The notes below the pieces were generated by a model. That model was not told the origin of the DNA, did no database searches, and saw nothing but the letters and a program-made list of their open reading frames with translations. From positions 186,001 through 250,000 of the forward strand of contig CAVSCX010000021.1 in assembly GCA_963726615.1 (NCBI GenBank): a stretch of 64,000 nt of DNA, read 5' to 3'. Positions 25,142 through 33,380 of this stretch are shown piece by piece. The position numbers and the translations under genes are program-made. This stretch comes from CAWDZK01 sp963726615 (GTDB lineage Bacteria > Actinomycetota > Actinomycetes > JACCUZ01). Position 1 is the stretch's first letter; each line of letters begins with the position of its first letter.

Positions 25142-27703
25142 TCAGATGCGGCGCAGGTGGCGGGTGTCGGGTGCGGGGCCGCTGCCCGCCTCGCCCGTGG
25201 CACCGATGGCGTCGTCGGCGCCGGCCTCGGGGGTGGCCGGGTCCTCGGAACGGATCCTGGTGGCGTACGCGGCGAGATGCTCCGAGAGCCATCCGGTCAT
25301 CGCGTCCGCGGACATCGGGCGAGCGAGGAAGTAGCCCTGCACGAGGTCGCAGTCCAGGTCGCGCAGCAACCGCCAGCTGGCCTCGTCCTCGACGCCCTCG
25401 GCGACCACCCTCAGGCCGAGGTCGTGGCCGAGACCGATGACCGCCCGGACGATCGCCCGGTCGGCGTCGCGCTCGGCCAGGTGCCGGACGAACGAACGGT
25501 CGATCTTGACCTCGTGCACCGGGAGGCTGCGCAGCCGTGTGAGCGAGGAGTAGCCGGTGCCGAAGTCGTCGACAGAGACGTGCAGGCCGAGGTCGACCAG
25601 TCGTTGCAGGGCGCTCACAGCGCGCTCCGGGTCGGACACGATCGCGCTCTCGGTCACCTCCAGCTTGAGCAGTGCCGCCGGCAGCCCGGCCTGCACCAGC
25701 GTGCGCGCGACCGCGTCGGCCAGCTCCGGCTCCAGCAGGTTGCGCATCGAGATGTTGACCGCCATCAGGACCGGCGTGCCCGCGTCGCGCCACGCGACGC
25801 ACTGACGTACGGCCGTCTCCACGACGAATCGCGTGAGCGGCTTGATGAGACCGGTGTGCTCGGCCAGGGGGATGAACTCGTCCGGCGGCACGTTGCCCCA
25901 CAGGGGGTGGTGCCAGCGGAGCAGCGCCTCGACCCCGGTCACCTGGCCCGACGACGGGTCGGCCTGTGGCTGGTAGTGCAGCTCCAGGGTGTTCTCGTCG
26001 ACGGCGCGGGCGAGGTCGCCGATCAGCGAGAGCCTGCGTGAGCTGTAGGGGTCCCGGTTCGGGTCGTACCGGGCCACCCCGGTCGAGCCGTTCTTCGCGT
26101 CGTACATGGCGACCTCGGCCCGACGCAGCAGCAGCGCTGCCGAGGAGCCGTCGCGCGGGGTGGACGCGATGCCGATGGAGGCCATGACGTCGAGCGTGAC
26201 CTCGCCGAGGTCGAACGGGCGGGCCATGTCGCGGGTGATGCGGGCGACCATCCCCTCGATGTGGACGTCGTCGCCGCCGAGCAGCACGGCGAACTCGTCG
26301 CCGCCGAGACGCGCCACGACGGTCTCGCCGCGCTCGACCTGGCGCAGCCGTCGGCCGACCTCGTGCAGGAGCCGGTCGCCGACATCGTGGCCGAGCGTGT
26401 CGTTGACCTCCTTGAACCTGTCGACGTCCATGAGCAGCACCGCCGCCGACCCGTCGGTGAGCAGCCGCCTCTCCAGCCGCTGCTGGAAGTGCAGCCGGTT
26501 CGGCAGGCCGGTCAGCGGATCGTGAAGCGAGAGGTGCTCGGTCTCCTGGGCCGCCGTCCGGACCCGCGCGACCAGCCCCGAGTTGGTCAGGGCGACACTG
26601 GCGTGACCGGCCAGCGCTTCGAACAGCTTGAGGTCCTCACGGTCGAACGTGCTGACGTCGTCGAGGCGGTCGGTGACGAGGAAGACCCCGGTGATCTCCC
26701 CGCCGTCACGCAGCGGGGCGGCCATCCCGTCGAGGTGCCCGTCGGCACGGAGGCTGTCGTGCTCGGGACCCACCCCGCCACGGGGCAGGAGCACCGGCTC
26801 GCCCTGGCAGGCATCCGCCCACCACTGGGTGGAGTTGGGCTGGCACAGCACCACCGAGGCGTTCCGGGCGCGCAGCAGCTGGCAGGCCTCCAGCCGCACC
26901 GTCTCGAGCACCGACTCGTCCTGCAGGGCCCGGTCGACCGAGCGGGTGTACTGGTAGAGCAGCTCCAGCCGGCTGTAGCGGAGTCGCTGCACGTGGAACC
27001 CGCGGTAGAGCGCGTAGCTGAGGACCGCCAGCACCGCGAGCAGACCCAGCGCCGCAAGCGAGTCCTGCAGCACCAGCACAGAGACGAGGGCGAGGTCGGT
27101 GACCACCGCGGTGCCGACGGCGGCGGTGCCGAGCGTCCGGGCCAGCTCGGCCACGTCCCAGCGGCCGAGCCGCAGGCTGATGATGACGAACAGGGCCACG
27201 TTGGCGACGAGGTCGGCGGCCAGCGTCGCCGCCAGTGCGGCGCCCCAGGTGCCCGCAGTGAGCTCTGCGGCCGGGACATCGAGCAGGGTGAGCACGCCGG
27301 CGAAGACGACGCAGGCCACCGTCACCTGGGCGACCGTCGACGCGATGTTGAAGGCCGCCTTGATGGGCTGGTTCCGCCGCAGCACCAGGTGCACGACGGC
27401 CACGCCGACGACGGCGGCGAGCACGATCCGGTCCGCCGGCAGGAAGAACAGGCCGATGACGAGCGGGGCCTGGTTGAGCGTGAGGCTGTGGTTGTCCCGG
27501 CCGAAGGGCAGGTGGACGGCGAAACGCTCGGTGAGGGCGAACATCACCGCAAGGACCGGCCACCAGACGTGCGGGCTGAGCGGTTCGAGCGCGACGCCCG
27601 GGTGCCAGAGCAGCAGGCCGGTGGCAGCCAGCACCGTGCTGACGGCCCAGATCAGGGCGTCAGCCGGTACCGGCCGTCGGGACACCCCCCGAGTGTGGGG
27701 CAT
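25142..27703 (-). CDS. Membrane GGDEF-EAL cyclic-di-GMP protein
   Basis: 853 aa. About eight hydrophobic helices in residues 15-240 form a MASE-like membrane sensor, followed by a GAF-like region (about 260-400), GGDEF (about 405-560) and EAL (about 580-825). The cyclase signature RLGGDEFAVLL is intact. The phosphodiesterase motifs GVEALLRWHHP, LEVTESAIV and VDDFGTGYSSL are also intact, so it could make and degrade c-di-GMP; which activity dominates cannot be read from sequence. ATG 27703 is preferred; GTG 27718 is an alternative. The AGASWNK-repeat gene lies 80 bases upstream in the same direction. Confidence 0.93.
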   Translation of the reverse strand: MPHTRGVSRRPVPADALIWAVSTVLAATGLLLWHPGVALEPLSPHVWWPVLAVMFALTERFAVHLPFGRDNHSLTLNQAPLVIGLFFLPADRIVLAAVVGVAVVHLVLRRNQPIKAAFNIASTVAQVTVACVVFAGVLTLLDVPAAELTAGTWGAALAATLAADLVANVALFVIISLRLGRWDVAELARTLGTAAVGTAVVTDLALVSVLVLQDSLAALGLLAVLAVLSYALYRGFHVQRLRYSRLELLYQYTRSVDRALQDESVLETVRLEACQLLRARNASVVLCQPNSTQWWADACQGEPVLLPRGGVGPEHDSLRADGHLDGMAAPLRDGGEITGVFLVTDRLDDVSTFDREDLKLFEALAGHASVALTNSGLVARVRTAAQETEHLSLHDPLTGLPNRLHFQQRLERRLLTDGSAAVLLMDVDRFKEVNDTLGHDVGDRLLHEVGRRLRQVERGETVVARLGGDEFAVLLGGDDVHIEGMVARITRDMARPFDLGEVTLDVMASIGIASTPRDGSSAALLLRRAEVAMYDAKNGSTGVARYDPNRDPYSSRRLSLIGDLARAVDENTLELHYQPQADPSSGQVTGVEALLRWHHPLWGNVPPDEFIPLAEHTGLIKPLTRFVVETAVRQCVAWRDAGTPVLMAVNISMRNLLEPELADAVARTLVQAGLPAALLKLEVTESAIVSDPERAVSALQRLVDLGLHVSVDDFGTGYSSLTRLRSLPVHEVKIDRSFVRHLAERDADRAIVRAVIGLGHDLGLRVVAEGVEDEASWRLLRDLDCDLVQGYFLARPMSADAMTGWLSEHLAAYATRIRSEDPATPEAGADDAIGATGEAGSGPAPDTRHLRRI

Positions 27704-27783
27704 CCGACCAGATTGCACAGCGTCCGGAGGGGATTACGCGCCGTGATCTACCCGTTCGGACGAGGTAGGGGTCGACCGTGCGG

Positions 27784-27996
27784 TCAGCGGCTGCCGAGGA
27801 CCTTGTTCCACGACGCGCCGGCCAGGTCCCTCTTGTTCCAGGAGGCGCCGGCCTGCTCCTTCTTGTTCCACGAGGCGCCGGCGGAGTCGTGCCCGGCAGA
27901 GGTGAGAGCGCCCGTCAGCAGCGCGACGGCGACGAGCGCCAGGGCGGCGAGCAGCGCGAGGACGGGGGAGAACGAGCGGGCGGCGGCAGTACGCAT
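27784..27996 (-). CDS. Small exported protein with three AGASWNK repeats
   Basis: 70 aa. MRTAAARSFSP is followed by a strong hydrophobic segment (about residues 10-34, VLALLAALALVAVALLTGAL), a signal peptide or membrane anchor. The remaining 36 residues are three 10-residue units of AGASWNKxxx ending VLGSR. It recalls the tryptophan repeats (GSSWN/GASWN type) at the C-termini of some actinobacterial S8 proteases, but here it is the entire mature part. GGAG lies six bases before the ATG. The GGDEF-EAL gene is 80 bases downstream on the same strand. Function unknown. Confidence 0.72.
   Translation of the reverse strand: MRTAAARSFSPVLALLAALALVAVALLTGALTSAGHDSAGASWNKKEQAGASWNKRDLAGASWNKVLGSR
27802..27891. 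repeat. Three 30-bp tandem repeats encoding AGASWNKxxx
   Basis: Units begin at 27802, 27832 and 27862, each opening CTTGTTCCA on the plus strand and sharing GCGCCGGC in the middle. The spacing is exactly 30 bp, so each unit codes for ten residues. Confidence 0.9.
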
Positions 27997-28231
27997 GTCA
28001 GGCTCCACAGACTTGGGGCCCCGGGCGGGGCCGTGCAGGGACGGTCCCGATCATCCGGGACCGTTCCCCATCGATGCGTCACGGAAATCCGTGGAGACGG
28101 CAAAGACCTCGTGCCGGGCGAGCTGGGAATGGTGCCGACGCACCGTGTCGTCGCCTCGGCGTGACGGCACGAGCACCGCTCGTGATCGAGGTGGCCGTCC
28201 GTCCCGTCCCGTGCTGTAGCACGCCCGTGCT

Positions 28232-28247
28232 GTAACACGGCGGAAAC
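28232..28247 (+). promoter_or_regulatory. GlnR-type binding site upstream of glnA2
   Basis: GTAAC (28232-28236), six bases, GAAAC (28243-28247): an exact match to the known GlnR a-site gTnAc-n6-GaAAc. A 16-bp direct repeat of GTGCTGTA(G/A)CACG lies at 28211 and 28227. A -10-like CACGAT (28258-28263) seven bases before the glnA2 ATG puts this box over the -35 region. Confidence 0.65.
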
Positions 28248-28270
28248 ACCGGCCCGGCACGATCACGGGC

Positions 28271-29605
28271 ATGGACAAGCAGCAGGAGTTCGTGCTCCGG
28301 ACGCTGGAGGAGCGAGACATCCGGTTCGTGCGGCTCTGGTTCACCGACGTGCTCGGCACGCTGAAATCGGTGGCGGTGGCGCCGGCGGAGCTGGAGGGCG
28401 CCTTCGACGAGGGGATCGGGTTCGACGGCTCCGCCATCGAGGGCTTCGCCCGGGTGGCGGAGTCGGACATGCTGGCCAAGCCGGACCCGGGGACCTTCCA
28501 GATCCTGCCCTGGCGGTCGGAGTCCCCAGGCACGGCCCGGATGTTCTGCGACATCCTGCTGCCCGACGGGACGCCGTCCTTCGCCGACCCGCGTCAGGTG
28601 CTCAAGCGCACGCTGACGAAGGCTGCCGACCTCGGCTTCGCCTTCTACACCCACCCCGAGATCGAGTTCTTCCTGTTCCGCGACCACGAGCAGGGGCAGG
28701 CGCCGGTCCCCGTCGACCAGGGGGGCTACTTCGACCACATCGCGCACGGCATCGGCCACGACTTCCGCCGCGACGCCATCACCATGCTGGAGAACATGGG
28801 CATCTCGGTGGAGTTCAGCCACCACGAAGGTGCCCCCGGCCAGCAGGAGATCGACCTCCGCTACGCCGACGCGCTGTCCACCGCCGACAACGTCATGACC
28901 TTCCGGCACGTGATGAAGCAGGTGGCGCTGAGCCAGGGCGTGCAGGCGTCGTTCATGCCCAAGCCGTTCACCGACCATCCTGGCTCCGGCATGCACACGC
29001 ACGTGTCGCTGTTCGAGGGGGAGCGCAACGCGTTCTACGAGGCCGGTGCCCAGTTCCAGCTGTCGAAGGTGGCCAGGTCCTTCATCGCCGGGCTGCTGCA
29101 GCACGCGCCGGAGATCACCGCGGTCACCAACCAGTGGGTGAACTCCTACAAGCGGCTGCTCGGCGGCGGTGAGGCACCCGCCTACGTCTGCTGGGGCCAC
29201 AACAACAGGTCCGCGATGGTCCGGGTCCCGATGTACAAGCCGGCCAAGGGCCAGTCCACGCGGGTCGAGGTGCGCAGCCCCGACTCCGCGTGCAACCCCT
29301 ACCTCGCCTACGCCGTGATCCTCGGCGCCGGGCTCAAGGGCATCGAGCAGGGTTACGAGCTGCCGGACGGTGCCGAGGACGACGTGTGGGCACTCACCGA
29401 TGCCGAGCGGCAGGCGCTCGGCATCGAGCCGCTGCCCACCAACCTCGCCGAGGCGATCCGGCGGATGGAGGCCAGCGAGCTCGTCGCCGAGACGCTCGGT
29501 GAGCACGTCTTCGACTTCTTCCTGCGCAACAAGCGGGCGGAGTGGCTGGAGTACCGGCGCGAGGTGACCGCCTTCGAGCTCGACCGGAACCTCTGGGCGC
29601 TGTGA
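28271..29605 (+). CDS. glnA2: Glutamine synthetase family protein, GlnA2 type (GSI-alpha)
   Basis: 444 aa, the length of mycobacterial GlnA2. Synthetase motifs are present: GFDGSAIEGFARVAESDM, HPEIEFFLF, GMHTHVSLF, NSYKRLL and NNRSAMVRVPMYK. The tyrosine adenylylation motif NLYxLPP is absent (the corresponding stretch reads GYELPDGAEDDVWAL), so GlnE should not control it. The family can ligate ammonia to glutamate, but Streptomyces GlnA2-type enzymes have also been reported to glutamylate polyamines, so the substrate is open. Leaderless-type start, GlnR-type site upstream. The amidotransferase gene overlaps its stop. Confidence 0.92.
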   Translation: MDKQQEFVLRTLEERDIRFVRLWFTDVLGTLKSVAVAPAELEGAFDEGIGFDGSAIEGFARVAESDMLAKPDPGTFQILPWRSESPGTARMFCDILLPDGTPSFADPRQVLKRTLTKAADLGFAFYTHPEIEFFLFRDHEQGQAPVPVDQGGYFDHIAHGIGHDFRRDAITMLENMGISVEFSHHEGAPGQQEIDLRYADALSTADNVMTFRHVMKQVALSQGVQASFMPKPFTDHPGSGMHTHVSLFEGERNAFYEAGAQFQLSKVARSFIAGLLQHAPEITAVTNQWVNSYKRLLGGGEAPAYVCWGHNNRSAMVRVPMYKPAKGQSTRVEVRSPDSACNPYLAYAVILGAGLKGIEQGYELPDGAEDDVWALTDAERQALGIEPLPTNLAEAIRRMEASELVAETLGEHVFDFFLRNKRAEWLEYRREVTAFELDRNLWAL

Positions 29606-30357
29606 ACGGCGACGGAGGCCCCCGGGTCCTCGTCGTCCAGCACGAGTCGGGGACGGGGCCGGGATGGTTCGGCCAGTGGTTGACCGACGCGGGGCTGGAG
29701 CTCGACGTCCGCCACCCGTACGCCGGTGACCCGCTGCCGGGCGTCGATGAGGCGCCGACGGCCGGCCTGCTGGTGCTCGGTGGCGCCATGGGCCCGGCCG
29801 ACGACGAGGACTGCCCGTGGCTGCCGGCGACCCGGGCGCTGCTGGCCGACGCCGTGGAGGCCGGGTTGCCGACCTTCGGCATCTGTCTCGGCGCCGAGCT
29901 GCTCGCCGTCGGGTGCGGCGGCGAGGTGCGCCGCGGCACGGCCGGGGCCGAGCTCGGGGTGCTCGACGTGCACATGGCCGGCGAGGCGGCCGGCGACCCG
30001 GTGTTCGGGGCGCTGCCGGCGACAGTGCGCGTCGTGCAGTGGCACTGGGAGGAGATCGTGGCGTTGCCGCCCGGTTCGGTGCTGCTGGCAACCTCGCCGG
30101 CCTACCGGCACCAGGCGTTCCGCGTCGGTGCCGCCGCGTGGGGGGTGCAGGGGCACCCGGAGGTGACCGGCGACATCGCCGCGACCTGGGCGCGCGAGGA
30201 CAGTCCGCTGCTCGTCGCCGCGGGTCGCACCCCCGAGGGCCTCGTGGCGGAGGTGCGGGCCGCCGAGGACGAGCTGGCGGCGGCCTGGCGGCCGTTGGCC
30301 CACGCGTTCGCCGACGTCGTGCGGCGCCACCCCCGCGCGGGTGCGGCCACGCACTGA
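29602..30357 (+). CDS. Class I glutamine amidotransferase
   Basis: 251 aa, GMP-synthase-like class I amidotransferase. The nucleophilic elbow GICLGAELLA carries the catalytic Cys, and WGVQGHPEVTGD the catalytic His and Glu. Stand-alone members of this group can hydrolyse gamma-glutamyl amides (as in polyamine or ethanolamine use). GTG start overlaps the glnA2 stop as GTGA, so the two products are made in coupled fashion and probably share a pathway. That pairing fits a gamma-glutamyl-amide route (synthesis by GlnA2, hydrolysis by this protein), but this is inference. Confidence 0.88.
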   Translation: MNGDGGPRVLVVQHESGTGPGWFGQWLTDAGLELDVRHPYAGDPLPGVDEAPTAGLLVLGGAMGPADDEDCPWLPATRALLADAVEAGLPTFGICLGAELLAVGCGGEVRRGTAGAELGVLDVHMAGEAAGDPVFGALPATVRVVQWHWEEIVALPPGSVLLATSPAYRHQAFRVGAAAWGVQGHPEVTGDIAATWAREDSPLLVAAGRTPEGLVAEVRAAEDELAAAWRPLAHAFADVVRRHPRAGAATH

Positions 30358-30367
30358 GACGGCTCGG

Positions 30368-30373
30368 TAGCGT
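30368..30373 (+). promoter_or_regulatory. -10 element of glnE
   Basis: TAGCGT, followed by seven bases and then GTG 30381. This fixes the glnE start and implies a leaderless transcript independent of glnA2. Confidence 0.55.
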
Positions 30374-30380
30374 GAGCGCC

Positions 30381-33380
30381 GTGGCGCGGGAGCAGCAGGG
30401 CATCCGCGGGAGTGCTGTCGCCCGGCTCGCCCGGCTCGGGTTCACCGAGCCCGCCCGGGCCGCAGCGGCCCTGGAGGCCGGCGCCCTCAGCCCGCTGGGC
30501 GGCGACGAGGCCGTCCTGGCCGACCTGGGCCTGGTGGCCGACCCTGACGCCGCGCTCCTCGGCCTGGCCCGGCTGCTCGACGCGCCGGACGGGCAGGAAC
30601 GCCTGGTGGAGTCGCTGAACGACGACGACCTGTTCCGGCGTCGCCTGCTCACCGTGCTCGGCGCCAGCCGCGCCCTGACCGACCACCTGGTCCGGTTCCC
30701 GGGGTCGTGGTCGTACCTGGTGCCCAGGCAGGACGTGCGACCGACGGCCGCGGGGCTCCGGCGAGCGATGCTCCTGCAGGTCGACGCGGACCCGGACGAC
30801 CCGGTGCCGGTCGCGCCCGGTCCGACCGCCGCCTCCGCCGACATGCTCCGGATCGGCTACCGCAACCTGCTGCTCGGTCTGGCGGCGCGCGACCTCGCCG
30901 ACGGGGTCGAGGTGGCCGACGTCGCGGCCGAGCTCGCCGACCTGGCGGGGGCGACGCTCGAGGCCGCGCTGGCGATCGCCCGCACGGATCTCGGCGACGC
31001 CGCGTCGACCTGCCGGCTGGCGGTCATCGCGATGGGCAAGTGCGGGGGTCGCGAGCTCAACTACGTCAGCGACGTGGACGTCGTGTTCGTCGCCGAGGCG
31101 GTTAACGGGGCCGACGAGTCAGGCGCGCTCAAGGCTGCCGCGACGCTGGCCGCGACGATGATGCGGGTCTGCTCCGCGAGCACCGGGGAGGGCACGATCT
31201 GGCCGGTCGACGCGGCGCTGCGGCCCGAGGGCAAGGCGGGGCCGCTGGTGCGCACCCTCGCCAGCCACGTCGCGTACTACCGGCGATGGGCGAAGACCTG
31301 GGAGTTCCAGGCGCTGCTCAAGGCGCGACCGGTCGCCGGCGACCTGGCGCTGGGGATGGCCTACGTCGAGGCGCTGTCCCCGCTGGTGTGGCAGGCGGCC
31401 GAGCGGCCGGACTTCGTCGTCGACGTGCAGCAGATGCGCCGCCGGGTCGAGGACACGCTGCCGGCGGCGGACAGCCATCGCGAGCTCAAGCTGGGCCCGG
31501 GCGGGCTGCGCGACGTCGAGTTCGCGGTACAGCTCCTGCAGCTCGTGCACGGACGCACCGACGACGGGCTCCGCAGCTCGAACACGCTCGAGGCCCTCGA
31601 GGCGCTGTCGACGTACGGGTACGTCGGGCGCGCCGACGCCGCGGAGCTGGACCGCGCCTACCGGTTCCTCCGGACGCTGGAGCACCGGCTGCAGCTGCAC
31701 CGGCTCCGCCGGACCCACGTGATGCCGGAGGACGACGACGACCTGCGGCGTCTCGGCCGCTCGATCGGGCTGCGCACGGACCCGGTCCAGGACCTTCAGG
31801 ACCAGTGGCGCCGACACGCCCGCGAGGTCCGCCGGCTGCACGAGAAGCTGTTCTACCGGCCGTTGCTGTCCTCCGTCGCGCGGCTCGCCTCGGACGAGGC
31901 GAGGCTCACCCCCGACGCGGCCCGGCTGCGGCTCGAGGCGCTGGGCTACGAGGACCCGGTGGGCGCCCTGCGGCACCTCGAGGCGCTGACGGCGGGGGTC
32001 AGCCGGCGGGCGGCGATCCAGCGGACTCTGCTGCCGGTGCTGCTGGAGTTCTTCGCCGACGCTCCCGACCCCGACGGTGGCCTGCTCGCCTTCCGGCAGC
32101 TCAGTGACGCGCTCGGCACCACGCCGTGGTACCTGCGACTGCTGCGCGACGAGGGAACCGTCGCGAACCGCCTTGCCCGCCTGCTGGCCAGCAGCAGGTA
32201 CGCCGTCGACCTGCTGACCCGCTCGCCGGAGGCGGTCCGGCTGCTTGCCGACGACGCGGACCTGGCGCCGCGACCCCGTGCCGAGCTCACCACCGAGGTG
32301 CGCGCGGCGCTGTCCCGTCACGACGATCCGGAGTCGGCAGTCGGCGCGGCGCGCGCCGTCCGCCGTCGCGAGCTGTTCCGTATCGCGGCGGCGGACCTGC
32401 TCGGCCTGGCAACGGTCGAGCAGGTCGAGGAGGCGCTCACGGACGTCGTGGCCGTCACGGTCCAGGCGGCGCTCGAGGTGTCGATCGGGGTGGTCGAGCA
32501 GGTCCGTGGCTCAGCGCTTCCCACGCGACTCGCCGTGGTCGCGATGGGCCGGTTCGGCGGTCACGAGCTGAGCTACGCCAGCGATGCCGACGTGCTGTTC
32601 GTGCACGACCCGCTCAGCGACGCCGACGAGCGCGACGCGTCGGAGGCTGCGCACGCGGTGGTTCAGGAGCTGCGCCGGCTGCTCTCGGCGCCGTCGCCGG
32701 ACCCGCCGCTCGCGGTCGACGCGGACCTGCGCCCCGAGGGTCGCAACGGACCGCTGGTGCGGTCGCTGGCGTCGTACGCCAGCTACTACGAGCGCTGGTC
32801 GCTGGTGTGGGAGCGACAGGCGCTGCTGCGCGCCGAGGCTGTTGCCGGTGACGCTGCCCTTGGTGAGGCGTTCCTGGCGGTCGTCGATCCGCTCCGGTAC
32901 CGCCCGGACGGGCTCGCCGAGGCCGACGCCAGGGAGATACGGCGGATCAAGGCCCGGGTGGAGAGCGAGCGGCTGCCACGCGGCGCTGACCCGCAGCGGC
33001 ACACGAAGCTCGGTCCGGGCGGTCTCGCCGACGTCGAGTGGACCGTGCAGATGCTCCAGCTGCGGCACGGGTCGGCCGTGCCCGCGCTGCGCACCACCCG
33101 CACCCTGGTGGCCCTCCAGGCGGCCGCCGACCACGGACTGCTCGACCCCGAGCAGGCACGCGTGCTGGCGCAGGCCTGGCGGTCGGCCAGCCGTGTCCGC
33201 AACGCCGGGCTGCTCGTCCGCGGCCGTCCGGGTGACAGCCTGCCCACGGACCTGCGCGAGCTCACGGGTGTCGCGCGCGTTCTCGGCTACCCTCCGGGCG
33301 CGACGGGCTCGCTTGTCGACGACTACCGTCGGGCGACCCGCAGGGCAAGGACGGTGGTGGAGCAGGTGTTCTACCGGTGA
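30381..33380 (+). CDS. glnE: Glutamine synthetase adenylyltransferase / deadenylase
   Basis: Adds AMP to, and removes it from, the regulatory tyrosine of GlnA1, tuning nitrogen assimilation. 999 aa, usual for actinobacteria. Two duplicated nucleotidyltransferase halves are evident: GGRELNYVSDVDVVFV (about residue 220) and GGHELSYASDADVLFV (about 725), each followed by an RPEG(K/R) segment and KLGPGGLxDVE(F/W). The frame runs far upstream, but GTG 30381 is supported by its -10 box. Its target glnA1 is at 44.1-45.5 kb. The MFS gene overlaps its stop by GTGA. Confidence 0.96.
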   Translation: MAREQQGIRGSAVARLARLGFTEPARAAAALEAGALSPLGGDEAVLADLGLVADPDAALLGLARLLDAPDGQERLVESLNDDDLFRRRLLTVLGASRALTDHLVRFPGSWSYLVPRQDVRPTAAGLRRAMLLQVDADPDDPVPVAPGPTAASADMLRIGYRNLLLGLAARDLADGVEVADVAAELADLAGATLEAALAIARTDLGDAASTCRLAVIAMGKCGGRELNYVSDVDVVFVAEAVNGADESGALKAAATLAATMMRVCSASTGEGTIWPVDAALRPEGKAGPLVRTLASHVAYYRRWAKTWEFQALLKARPVAGDLALGMAYVEALSPLVWQAAERPDFVVDVQQMRRRVEDTLPAADSHRELKLGPGGLRDVEFAVQLLQLVHGRTDDGLRSSNTLEALEALSTYGYVGRADAAELDRAYRFLRTLEHRLQLHRLRRTHVMPEDDDDLRRLGRSIGLRTDPVQDLQDQWRRHAREVRRLHEKLFYRPLLSSVARLASDEARLTPDAARLRLEALGYEDPVGALRHLEALTAGVSRRAAIQRTLLPVLLEFFADAPDPDGGLLAFRQLSDALGTTPWYLRLLRDEGTVANRLARLLASSRYAVDLLTRSPEAVRLLADDADLAPRPRAELTTEVRAALSRHDDPESAVGAARAVRRRELFRIAAADLLGLATVEQVEEALTDVVAVTVQAALEVSIGVVEQVRGSALPTRLAVVAMGRFGGHELSYASDADVLFVHDPLSDADERDASEAAHAVVQELRRLLSAPSPDPPLAVDADLRPEGRNGPLVRSLASYASYYERWSLVWERQALLRAEAVAGDAALGEAFLAVVDPLRYRPDGLAEADAREIRRIKARVESERLPRGADPQRHTKLGPGGLADVEWTVQMLQLRHGSAVPALRTTRTLVALQAAADHGLLDPEQARVLAQAWRSASRVRNAGLLVRGRPGDSLPTDLRELTGVARVLGYPPGATGSLVDDYRRATRRARTVVEQVFYR

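Noticed and set aside
29817..30380. Upstream in-frame extension of glnE
   Set aside because: It overlaps the amidotransferase gene and is arginine/glycine-rich junk. GTG 30381 has a -10 box and matches the family's start.
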